12,272 bases of DNA from Candidatus Woesearchaeota archaeon. GTDB taxonomy: Archaea > Nanobdellota > Nanobdellia > Woesearchaeales > JACPBV01. Under the pieces are notes generated by a model, which was not told the DNA's origin, ran no database searches, and saw only the letters and a program-made list of their open reading frames with translations. The stretch covers positions 1 through 12,272 of the forward strand of contig JAHWHQ010000011.1 in the NCBI GenBank assembly GCA_019323195.1, in the 5' to 3' direction. A program made the position numbers and the translations under genes. Below are positions 1 through 6,912 of the stretch, in pieces. Numbering within the stretch: the stretch's first letter is position 1; every line of letters starts with the position of its first letter.

Positions 1-446
1 AGAGGGAAAGTGAATGTCTGGTCATCAATTGGGCTGTCAAGCCTGACCTTAAGGCTATACTTACCCTGGTCAAATCTTGCAGGCAGTTCCATACTTAATC
101 TTTTATCATAAACCTGGCCTACCTTTACATTAAAAGCATCTGTCTCATCATTTACCTTATCCTTATCGCTTAGGTCATAGCCTTTTAGCTCAACCTCAAT
201 CTGAACATCTTCAACAGTTATATTTCCAAAGCCTTCTAATCTTAATGTAACAAGAACATCAAGCTCATCTGTTTTTTCTAAGTTTTTAGGGTTAGCTGGA
301 TCAAGCCCAACATTATTAACCTCAACTTCTATAGTAGCTTGCCCTGCACCAAATGACTCAGTAACCGGATAACTGGTAGCCTTCACAAGACCGCAAGCCA
401 AAATACTCACCAGAACCAAAACCAATAAACCCTTCATATACTTCAT
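1..446 (-). CDS. Putative secreted S-layer-like surface protein, N-terminal part (3' end beyond window)
   Basis: The leftward frame opens at 446 and runs off the left edge, showing 148 residues. The start MKYMKGLLVLVLVSILACGL is a classic signal peptide (basic n-region, ~15-residue hydrophobic core), with likely signal peptidase cleavage after VKA (residues 21-23). The mature part is beta-rich, with alternating hydrophobic strands (IEVEVNNVGL, LDVLVTLRLEGFG, VQIEVELKGYDL) and a segment of the form D-x-F-x-V-K-x-G-x-V-Y-x-K-R-L. This resembles the DPANN 'putative S-layer protein'/COG1361-like surface proteins I know, but it is a recognition by eye. One sequon is visible at N75 (NIT), so it could be an AglB substrate. 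ATG 446 has an SD-like GGGGGT at 454-459; an alternative in-frame ATG is at 437. Cys18 gives a poor lipobox. Being a partial gene, its total size and later domains are unknown. Confidence 0.75.
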   Translation of the reverse strand, partial: MKYMKGLLVLVLVSILACGLVKATSYPVTESFGAGQATIEVEVNNVGLDPANPKNLEKTDELDVLVTLRLEGFGNITVEDVQIEVELKGYDLSDKDKVNDETDAFNVKVGQVYDKRLSMELPARFDQGKYSLKVRLDSPIDDQTFTFP

Positions 447-764
447 TTTTTTTACCCCCAAAATTTTATCTAATTTTTATTTGTTTGTGTATATATTAAC
501 AAGAAAATTACAAATTTTCTTGTCAAGATCGAGATGTGAAATCCCGCAACCTGATTGTTATTTTTATGTTATATACAGCTTATATTTAAACTTTTCGGTA
601 ATTTAGTATACAATAGTAGTTACTTAAAACCACCATTCCAAAGTTAAAATTTTACCACTTAGTTCAAATAAAAATATTTCAGGATCATTTTTTCAGGTCG
701 ATATAAAATTCACCGTACGGATTAAAACAAAAGTATTTTAAAATCTTCACTTCCATCAAGGGAT
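447..764. other. Divergent intergenic region between the S-layer-like gene and the reductase
   Basis: These 318 bp hold no convincing gene on either strand. They are strongly AT-rich and contain promoters for both flanking genes. For the rightward gene two TATA-like elements are visible: ATATAAAATT at 701-710, and a TATTTTAAAA stretch near 734-743. The latter is centred about 27 bp before the ATG at 765, the geometry expected for a leaderless archaeal transcript. No good SD precedes that ATG, which agrees with leaderless initiation. The 8-bp palindrome CCGTACGG at 713-720 lies just downstream of the first TATA element and is a candidate operator, though a single short palindrome is weak evidence. 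Confidence 0.45.
489..499 (-). promoter_or_regulatory. Candidate TATA box for the leftward S-layer-like gene
   Basis: Read leftward, the sequence is TTAATATATAC. It lies about 45-50 bp before the ATG at 446, which would place a start of transcription near 465-470 and leave a ~20-nt leader containing the GGGGGT SD. The region is generally AT-rich, so chance occurrence is possible. Confidence 0.4.
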
Positions 765-1847
765 ATGATCTCGGTAATAGGCGCTGGCCCTGCGGGCTGC
801 TATTCTGCATACCTGCTTGCAAAAGCAGGAAAAGACGTCAGCCTCTTCGAGGAGCACAAGGAGATCGGGTCGCCTGTCCAGTGCACAGGACTGGTAACAT
901 CCCCGATTAACAATATTCTAAAATTAAAAAAAGGTATCATCATAAATGAGATAGACAAAGTAAAGATATTTTCTTCAGAAAAAAATTTTCTGGGATTAAA
1001 GCTAAAGGATAAAAACCTCATCCTGGACAGGAAAAAGTTCGACAGCCATCTTGCAGACCTTGCAGTAAGCATGGGAGCAAAGATTTTCCTCAACTACAAG
1101 TTCATCAGCTGCGAAAAAAACATTATAAAAATAAGATACAACAATGAAAAGGAGGCTGCGATAAGGACAGATAATCTTATAGGGGCAGACGGCCCTTTAA
1201 GCCAGGTTGCCAAATTAAGTGGGATGATAAAACAAAGAAAGTTTCTCACAGGGATCCAGGCAACAGCTAAGCTAAAGAACGATAACTGCATTGAGTTCTA
1301 TCCCTCGATAGGGGCGTTTGCATGGGTTGTCCCCGAGAATAGCGAAACCTGCAGGGTTGGAGTCGCATCCTATAACAACCCTAAAGATGATTTTACTGGT
1401 CTTCTTAAGCTAAAGAAAATAAGCAGCAAAGACATAATAGAAAAGCAGGGCGGCCTGATCCCTGTATATGATCCAAGACTAAAAACAAAGAAGGATAATA
1501 TATATCTAGTAGGCGACGCTGCTGCACAGGTCAAGGCCACAACCGGAGGAGGGATAATTCAGTCCCTTAAAGCAGCGCAGGCCTTGGCAGACTCTATTAT
1601 TAATAATAGGGATTATGAAAAAGAGTGGAAAAAAGAGATAGGAAAAGACCTTCTGCTTCATCTGAGGATGAGGAACATCATGAACAGGTTCAGGGAAAAA
1701 GACTGGAGCCGGCTTATTAAAATGTTCAAAAAAGACAGGACAAAAAGGATAATAGAAAGCTTTGACCGCGATTACCCGACAAGGTTCGCATACAAGCTGC
1801 TGCTGAGCGAGCCGAGGATGTTGTATTTTCTGAGGTTTTTGTTTTGA
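765..1847 (+). CDS. Geranylgeranyl reductase family FAD-dependent oxidoreductase
   Basis: This 360-residue flavoprotein belongs to the family that saturates prenyl double bonds, such as digeranylgeranylglycerophospholipid reductase in archaeal membrane lipid synthesis. Visible signatures are the FAD Rossmann motif GAGPAG at residues 6-11, an acidic residue ending the second strand (FEE, 28-30), the family motif PVQCTG at 37-42 with its conserved Cys, IGADGPLS at 139-146, a substrate-pocket segment FAWVVP at 185-190, and the second FAD motif LVGDAA at 248-253 followed by TTGGGI. It is somewhat shorter than typical members (about 390-400 residues by my recollection). It most likely acts at the membrane face on archaeal ether lipids. 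A relative in Haloferax volcanii also reduces the omega isoprene of dolichol phosphate, which is attractive here because aglB lies nearby; that role is inference. No in-frame start exists just upstream of ATG 765, and no strong SD is present. Confidence 0.93.
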   Translation: MISVIGAGPAGCYSAYLLAKAGKDVSLFEEHKEIGSPVQCTGLVTSPINNILKLKKGIIINEIDKVKIFSSEKNFLGLKLKDKNLILDRKKFDSHLADLAVSMGAKIFLNYKFISCEKNIIKIRYNNEKEAAIRTDNLIGADGPLSQVAKLSGMIKQRKFLTGIQATAKLKNDNCIEFYPSIGAFAWVVPENSETCRVGVASYNNPKDDFTGLLKLKKISSKDIIEKQGGLIPVYDPRLKTKKDNIYLVGDAAAQVKATTGGGIIQSLKAAQALADSIINNRDYEKEWKKEIGKDLLLHLRMRNIMNRFREKDWSRLIKMFKKDRTKRIIESFDRDYPTRFAYKLLLSEPRMLYFLRFLF

Positions 1848-1866
1848 ACTTCATAGTATTTATTGC

Positions 1867-1899
1867 CTGGAATTTTCATTGTTTTCTTCAATATTCCAG
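1867..1899 (+). terminator. Stem-loop in the 3' region of the reductase gene
   Basis: CTGGAAT (1867-1873) and ATTCCAG (1893-1899) are perfect inverted repeats of 7 bp. Inside them ATTG (1878-1881) pairs with CAAT (1889-1892) around a 7-nt T-rich loop, leaving TTTC as a one-sided bulge. The structure begins 20 nt after the reductase stop and is followed by AT-rich sequence, so it could mark transcript end or stabilise the 3' end. Archaeal termination usually relies on T tracts rather than hairpins, so a regulatory or chance origin is possible. Confidence 0.4.
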
Positions 1900-1920
1900 A
1901 TATTATAAATTTTATATAGT

Positions 1921-1946
1921 TTATATAATAACATAAGGTTTAAATA
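1921..1946 (+). promoter_or_regulatory. Candidate promoter for the gene at 1999
   Basis: Two TATA-like elements are present: TATATAA at 1922-1928, the right arm of an inverted repeat with TTATATA at 1912-1918, and TTTAAATA at 1939-1946 preceded by purine-rich AAGG. The second would place transcription start near 1965-1970, giving a leader of about 30 nt containing GGGAG (1976-1980). That GGGAG is about 18 nt from the ATG, too far for an ordinary SD. Confidence 0.35.
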
Positions 1947-1998
1947 AATGTTATTTTTATTCTAAGATATAGAAAGGGAGCACTTTAAAAAACCCAAA

Positions 1999-2610
1999 AT
2001 GGGAAATAACTTGGAAATAGGAAATGAAACAGTAAATATATACAATACAAATCCCCTTAAAATCAGGGGGTATTCTGGGCCTGAAGAGCATCTTGAGAAC
2101 CTAATGGACCATCCTGAAATAATAAGGGGTTTGGAAAGGAGACCAAATTCTAAACAGGGTATCCCTATTGATGAGCAAACTAATAATCTGATATCCCGCT
2201 TTTTAGAAAATAAGGAGTATCTCAAACCTGATCAAACCATAGAAAACATGGTTAATAATCCTGATGATAATCCTAAAAAAATAAATGATATTAAAAATTT
2301 TATAGATATGGCACTAGATTTATTTAACAATTATGGCAATAAATTAAGCCCGGAAAATCGTAAAGCATATTTAGATAGAATCAGAGAAATCCACGAGAAT
2401 GTCAGAATCTTAATTAAAAAAATAGAAAAACTAAAGTACGTAAAAAGGGATAATCCACCATATAAACAGATTAATGGGTCTAGACAGATTAATGAGTATA
2501 AAAAATTTAATGGGTCTAAACAATATTGGATAGATACGCTAACAGAGATATCCCGTGTAACAGGTTCTAGAAAATACCGTTCAAAAAAAAACACAAAAAA
2601 CCATAAATAG
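1999..2610 (+). CDS. Hypothetical protein, lineage-specific, with basic C-terminus and hexapeptide tandem repeat
   Basis: I do not recognise this 203-residue protein. It has no signal peptide or hydrophobic membrane segment and is probably cytoplasmic. Residues 1-95 are polar and Asn/Pro-rich; 96-150 look helical (FIDMALDLFNN, then LDRIREIHENVRILIKKIEKL, heptad-like hydrophobics), possibly a coiled coil. Residues 156-175 are a six-residue repeat, KQINGS/RQINEY/KKFNGS/KQ. The last 20 residues are strongly basic, as in nucleic-acid-binding tails. It is visibly more AT-rich and AAT/AAA-rich than the flanking reductase and aglB genes, suggesting faster evolution or later acquisition. The start at 1999 is the only ATG between the upstream in-frame stop (1963) and the body of the frame; its SD is poor. 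It lies in the same direction as aglB, 48 bp upstream of it, but aglB appears to have its own promoter. It could be spurious, but an open 203-codon frame with ordered helical content argues for a real gene. Confidence 0.68.
   Translation: MGNNLEIGNETVNIYNTNPLKIRGYSGPEEHLENLMDHPEIIRGLERRPNSKQGIPIDEQTNNLISRFLENKEYLKPDQTIENMVNNPDDNPKKINDIKNFIDMALDLFNNYGNKLSPENRKAYLDRIREIHENVRILIKKIEKLKYVKRDNPPYKQINGSRQINEYKKFNGSKQYWIDTLTEISRVTGSRKYRSKKNTKNHK
2464..2523 (+). repeat. 18-bp in-frame tandem repeat (about 3.3 units)
   Basis: Units at 2464-2481, 2482-2499 and 2500-2517, with a partial unit to 2523, encode KQINGS, RQINEY, KKFNGS and KQ. The core CAGATTAATG is identical in the first two units, and AATGGGTCTA recurs 36 bp apart in the first and third. 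The in-frame period and near-identity suggest recent slippage within the gene. Confidence 0.8.
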
Positions 2611-2613
2611 AAA

Positions 2614-2658
2614 GCTTTTTATTTAAAATACGATTTTCTAGATTTTTCAGGTGGTCTT
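2614..2658 (+). promoter_or_regulatory. aglB promoter and Shine-Dalgarno
   Basis: ATTTAAAA at about 2620-2627 is a TATA-like element, which would start transcription near 2650. AGGTGG at 2649-2654, part of AGGTGGT, precedes the ATG at 2659 by 4 nt and matches the core of the archaeal anti-SD. The T-rich run before it may also serve as the terminator of the preceding gene. Confidence 0.45.
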
Positions 2659-5600
2659 ATGGGTTTTGACGAAAGCGATGAAGAAGATGAAATAAGCATA
2701 GATTTCTCTAAGATTAAGAGCTTCTTTAAGAAGAAGAAAGCGCCTGCTGAAGAGCCTAAACAAGAGATTAAAGCAGAGGAAAAGGCTGAAGCAAAAGAAG
2801 ATACTAAAAAAGCAGAAGAGATTAAAGAAAAACACGAAAAAAAAGACGAGCCCGAAGAACACCAACAAAATAATGAAGAGAAGCAAAAAGAGCATATCAA
2901 AGAATCACCAAAACCTTCAGCTGAAAAACAGCACCATTCACCATCAAAGTCAGAGAAAGGCGATGATGAAGAAACAGAAGAGGACGAGATAAGCATAGAC
3001 TTCAGCAGGATAAAAAAATTATTCAGGGGAAAAAAAGAAGAAAAACCAGAAGCCAAGGCAAAAGCTAAAGATGATGAAGGAGAAGATGAGGAGCTGTCGA
3101 TAGATTTCGGAAAGGTAAAGGACTTCTTCAAGGGCATAAAGCAGGGGATAAAGGAAAAAAAGCCAGGAGATGAAAGTGACGAAGAGGTATCCTTAGACGT
3201 TAAAAAAACAATCAACTTCTTTGACAGGCATAAAAATATACTGCTGCCCGCCCTGTTAATAATAATAGCAATCTTCTTCAGCTTCCACCTAAGGGTTCAG
3301 TCCGCGCATCTTCCGGCTACTGACAGCTGGGCAGCAAGCTCTGTCTACAACCAGATAAGATCATCCATAAAGTCGCAGATAAGCAAGCAATACCCTAACC
3401 TTCCGGAAGCTAACAAAAACTCACTGGTAGAGTCTGAATTCCAAAAAGTATTAAAGGAGCAGAAAGAACAGATCAGCCAGCAGATTGAGGGGACCTCAAA
3501 CTACTTCAAGACAAGGCTTCAAAACGAAAACGGCCAGACCTATCTCCTTGCCATAGACCCCTATTTCTGGATGAGGCACGCGCAAAACGTTCTGGAAAAC
3601 GGCCATCCAGGAGATGAATTAAGGGATGGTATTCCTTATGACAACCACATGTACGCCCCTATTGGAAGGAACGTCCCACAGGACATGTTCCATGCCTATT
3701 TCGAGGCCTACCTTTACAAATTCCTAAGTTTTTTCAAGAGGGACATGGACCTTATGACCCTTGTATTTTATGTTCCCATAATACTCTCTGCCCTCTGCAT
3801 TATCCCTGCCTTTTTCATAGGAAAAAGGCTTGCCGGAAACTTTGGCGGTTTTATCTCAGCATTTATGCTGGCAGTCCACCCCTCTTTCCTGACAAGGACA
3901 GCAGGCGGCTTTGCAGACACAGACGCATATAATGTCTTGTTCCCCTTAGTCATCACATGGCTGTTCCTGGAGGCGTTTGAGACAAAGAACAAAAAAAAGA
4001 TGGCCATGTATTCTATCCTTGCTGGGCTGTTTGTAGGGCTTTTCAGCTTCACATGGGGAGGATGGTTCTATATATTTGACTTTATACTATTTTCATCTGC
4101 CATCTATCTGGTCTATTTCATAATACTGAACAGGGACGAGATCAAGGACATCAAAAAATTTGTTAGGAAGTCAAACTTCTATAATACTGTCATACTGCTT
4201 TCGGTTTTCATAACATCCTCTGCCTTATTTACCACCATATTAACAGGCTTCGACAACTTCAAGGGCGCCTTTTTAAGGGGGCCTCTTGCATTCGCAAGGC
4301 TAAAGCAGGTTGCAATAACCACTATCTGGCCCAACGTCTACACAACAGTTGCCGAGCAAAACCCTGCTTCCCTTAACTCTGTCATTTCTCAAATCGGGGT
4401 TGGCAACACCCTGTTATTCTTAATCGGCTTAATAGGCATAGCCCTTACCATGCTAAGAAAAGAGACTAAAAAGGCCTCTGACCTGTGGTTCGCTATCGGC
4501 TCTATTGTATGGTTCATAATAATATTAGGGATAAAGCCTCAGGACCTTACCTGGTTCTTATTCCTCATAAGCCTCCCTATAATAATCAAGCTGATCCTTA
4601 TAATAAAAGAAAAAGACACCTCAGTAGACATAAAAGCAGCTATCCTGCTGATCCTCTGGTTCATAGCAACAATATACGCCAGTGTAAAAGGGGTAAGGTT
4701 CACCTTATTGGCAGTTCCTGCCTTTGCTATAGCTTTCGGCGTTACATTAGGGATAGGATATTACTACCTCCACAATCTTGTCACAAAAGGCCTTAAGATA
4801 AACAAATACCTCTCAAAGGCCCTGGTGATAATACTGTTGTGCCTTCTCTTGCTGGGCCCCTATAAATCAGGAAAGGCAACATCCATGAACGAGATCCCTT
4901 CCATGAATGACGACTGGTACAGCTCGCTGCAGAAGATTAAATTCGAGTCTAAGCCTGACGCTATAATCAATTCATGGTGGGATTTCGGGCACTGGTTCAA
5001 GATGGTCGGCGACAGGGCAGTTACATTTGACGGAACATCACAGAACTCTCCCAACGCCCACTGGATAGGCTCTGTGCTCCTGACAAAGGATGAGAATTAT
5101 GCAGTAGGGACATTAAGGATGCTTGACTGCGGGCAGAACAAGGCATTCGAAGAGCTCAATAAGATAATAAATGACGAGGCCTCCTCGATAGAAATAACAG
5201 AGAACATAGTAAGGATGGAAAAAGAAGAGGCAGGATCTGTTCTGCTAAGCAAAGGCTTAAGTGAAAGTGAGGTTAATGAAGTTTTGGAACACAGCCATTG
5301 CACCCCGCCTGAGGACTATTTTATAACCTCTTATGACATGATAGGCAAATCAGGAGTATGGGCCCATTTCGGCTCATGGAATTTTGACAGGTCATTAATC
5401 TATAATACGCTGAAGAAAAAGGAATACAGGGAAGACATAGAAAAGTCCATCTCATTCCTCCAGGAGAGGTTCAACTATACAAGAGAACAGGGGGAAAAGG
5501 TTTATTATGACATCCAGTCAATAAGAAATGACGCAGAAGCGAACTCCTGGATAGCTCCATGGCCCTCTTACGCAGGCTCCTCTGGATGCAGGAAAACAGG

Positions 5601-6252
5601 GGAAAACAAGATAGCCTGCAGTGTAGCGCAGGGCGCAGAGGCAGAAATCGACCTTGAAACACTGCAGTCAGACATCCAGACAGCGCAGGGAGTCATGCAC
5701 CCGGATTCGATAGTCCTCCCGTTAGAGGATGGAAGCTATAGAAGAAAGGAATTCAACAGCACCATAGGCGTAAGCATGGTTCTTATACCCACAGGTGAAG
5801 AAAGCTACAAAGCATTGATGATGCACCCTGATTTAGATAAGTCGATGTTCACTATAATGTTCTACCTAAACGGCCACGGCTTAAGATATTTCGATAAGTT
5901 CAGTGATGTCACTGACATAACCGGAGGCAGGATCATTGTCTGGAAGGTAAACTGGGAAGGCAATTCCTCTAACCTGCTGGAGCACTACCAGCCCAAGCCT
6001 GTCCCTGAAGAAGAGCCTGCAGATGAAACCTCTAAAAAGGCAGCAAATGAGCAGGAAGAAAAAGCAGAAAAAGAACCTGAAGAAAATACGTCAGATAAGC
6101 CCGAAGAAGATTCAATGAATGAGTCAGAGGAAAGTAAAGCAAAAGGGTCCGAAGAGGAAGTCAATGAATCCAAGGAGATAAAAAATGATACTTCTCTGCC
6201 AGGGATTGATAATTCACAAGATATAAATACAACAGAAAACATTACCTCCTAG
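2659..6252 (+). CDS. aglB: AglB/STT3 archaeal oligosaccharyltransferase
   Basis: This 1197-residue membrane enzyme transfers lipid-linked glycan to Asn in N-x-S/T sequons outside the cell. Residues 1-192 are a charged cytoplasmic region carrying four copies of a motif like D-E-I-S-I-D-F-S-K-I-K-x-F-F-K (10-27, 109-126, 144-161, 175-192). The first membrane helix is ~193-210, then an ~85-residue loop leads to the first catalytic acidic motif, AIDPYFWMR, with D300. Further motifs are DTD at 420-422 in GGFADTDAYN, TTVAE at 562-566 (the TIxE/SVSE motif), WWDFG at 773-777 (a WWDYG variant, sequon Ser/Thr binding), and a DK-like motif DMIGK at 893-897. About twelve hydrophobic helices lie between 193 and 735, followed by the extracellular C-terminal domain. 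The tail from ~1102 is acidic and holds seven sequons (N1102, 1143, 1154, 1169, 1176, 1190, 1194). At 1197 residues it is longer than usual, mainly because of both tails. It ends directly against the next gene. The identification is secure; the roles of the tails are unknown. Confidence 0.97.
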   Translation: MGFDESDEEDEISIDFSKIKSFFKKKKAPAEEPKQEIKAEEKAEAKEDTKKAEEIKEKHEKKDEPEEHQQNNEEKQKEHIKESPKPSAEKQHHSPSKSEKGDDEETEEDEISIDFSRIKKLFRGKKEEKPEAKAKAKDDEGEDEELSIDFGKVKDFFKGIKQGIKEKKPGDESDEEVSLDVKKTINFFDRHKNILLPALLIIIAIFFSFHLRVQSAHLPATDSWAASSVYNQIRSSIKSQISKQYPNLPEANKNSLVESEFQKVLKEQKEQISQQIEGTSNYFKTRLQNENGQTYLLAIDPYFWMRHAQNVLENGHPGDELRDGIPYDNHMYAPIGRNVPQDMFHAYFEAYLYKFLSFFKRDMDLMTLVFYVPIILSALCIIPAFFIGKRLAGNFGGFISAFMLAVHPSFLTRTAGGFADTDAYNVLFPLVITWLFLEAFETKNKKKMAMYSILAGLFVGLFSFTWGGWFYIFDFILFSSAIYLVYFIILNRDEIKDIKKFVRKSNFYNTVILLSVFITSSALFTTILTGFDNFKGAFLRGPLAFARLKQVAITTIWPNVYTTVAEQNPASLNSVISQIGVGNTLLFLIGLIGIALTMLRKETKKASDLWFAIGSIVWFIIILGIKPQDLTWFLFLISLPIIIKLILIIKEKDTSVDIKAAILLILWFIATIYASVKGVRFTLLAVPAFAIAFGVTLGIGYYYLHNLVTKGLKINKYLSKALVIILLCLLLLGPYKSGKATSMNEIPSMNDDWYSSLQKIKFESKPDAIINSWWDFGHWFKMVGDRAVTFDGTSQNSPNAHWIGSVLLTKDENYAVGTLRMLDCGQNKAFEELNKIINDEASSIEITENIVRMEKEEAGSVLLSKGLSESEVNEVLEHSHCTPPEDYFITSYDMIGKSGVWAHFGSWNFDRSLIYNTLKKKEYREDIEKSISFLQERFNYTREQGEKVYYDIQSIRNDAEANSWIAPWPSYAGSSGCRKTGENKIACSVAQGAEAEIDLETLQSDIQTAQGVMHPDSIVLPLEDGSYRRKEFNSTIGVSMVLIPTGEESYKALMMHPDLDKSMFTIMFYLNGHGLRYFDKFSDVTDITGGRIIVWKVNWEGNSSNLLEHYQPKPVPEEEPADETSKKAANEQEEKAEKEPEENTSDKPEEDSMNESEESKAKGSEEEVNESKEIKNDTSLPGIDNSQDINTTENITS

Positions 6253-6912
6253 ATGGAGCCAAGAATATTCGCTGTCATCCCTGCTTATAACGAAGAGTCC
6301 AATATAAAAAAGATAATCAGTGAGACAAGAAAGTATGTCAATAATATCATTGTAGTCGATGACGGCTCTAAAGACAGGACAGCTGAACAGGCTGAAAAAG
6401 AAGGGGTTATTGTTCTTAAGCACATCATAAACGCTGGTAAGGGGGCTGCATTAAAAACAGGCTGTGATTATGCTGTCAAACATGGAGCAGATAAGATAAT
6501 TGTTTTGGACTCAGACAACCAGCACGAGCCATCAGAGATCCCTAATTTCTTAAACGCTCTTAAAGATGTTGATGTAGTTCTGGGCTTCAGGACCCTGAGT
6601 AAAGAGATGCCTTTCATCCTGAAATTGGGGAACTGGTTTATCAATAATATAACAAGATTATTATATTCCATGAATCTGCATGACACCCAATGCGGCTATC
6701 GGGCCTTTACATCCCATGCATATAAAAAGATAAGATGGGATTCCTCTAATTACTGCATGGAATCAGAGATGATCGCTAATATAGGAAAAAGAAACCTTAA
6801 ATACAAGGAATTGCCAATAAGAACAATATACAATGACAGGTATAAGGGGACCACAGTAATTGACGGAATAAAAGTCGTCTTAAACCTGTTTTGGTGGAGG
6901 TTATCAAAATGA
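6253..6912 (+). CDS. Family 2 glycosyltransferase, dolichol-phosphate sugar synthase type (AglJ/DPM1-like)
   Basis: This 219-residue GT-A enzyme probably transfers a sugar from a nucleotide donor to dolichol phosphate at the cytoplasmic face, supplying or starting the lipid-linked glycan for AglB. Motifs are VIPAYNEE (8-15), VVDDGSKDRT (34-43), the metal-binding DSD at 86-88 followed by QHEP as in DPM1-type enzymes, and DTQCGYRAF (144-152) with the ME-SEM catalytic region (169-173). It has no C-terminal membrane helices, so the adjoining DUF2304 protein may provide membrane attachment. The ATG at 6253 abuts the aglB stop with no spacer and no SD; instead the message carries ACCTCCT at 6244-6250, an anti-SD-like sequence. 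Translation is thus expected to depend on coupling to aglB. The donor sugar cannot be read from the sequence. A role in another lipid-linked sugar pathway is the alternative. Confidence 0.93.
   Translation: MEPRIFAVIPAYNEESNIKKIISETRKYVNNIIVVDDGSKDRTAEQAEKEGVIVLKHIINAGKGAALKTGCDYAVKHGADKIIVLDSDNQHEPSEIPNFLNALKDVDVVLGFRTLSKEMPFILKLGNWFINNITRLLYSMNLHDTQCGYRAFTSHAYKKIRWDSSNYCMESEMIANIGKRNLKYKELPIRTIYNDRYKGTTVIDGIKVVLNLFWWRLSK
6896..6901 (+). promoter_or_regulatory. Shine-Dalgarno deciding the DUF2304 start
   Basis: GGAGGT lies inside the end of the glycosyltransferase gene, 7 nt before ATG 6909. It is a strong match to the archaeal consensus and rules out the earlier in-frame TTG at 6891, which lies upstream of the SD itself. 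Confidence 0.85.

Noticed and set aside
393..395. Lipoprotein reading of the S-layer-like protein at Cys18
   Set aside because: The residues before the Cys (I-L-A) do not make a good lipobox, and a better signal peptidase I site follows at VKA.
447..764. tRNA, C/D-box or other known RNA gene in the gene-free regions
   Set aside because: No T-loop or anticodon-arm pattern and no paired RUGAUGA and CUGA boxes were found here, in 8257-8590 or in 10002-10253.
2619..3215. Open leftward frame of 198 codons, Ser/Phe-rich
   Set aside because: It lies antisense to the Lys/Glu-rich start of aglB. Repetitive GAA/AAG codons produce Ser/Phe/Leu strings on the opposite strand, and there is no SD or domain.
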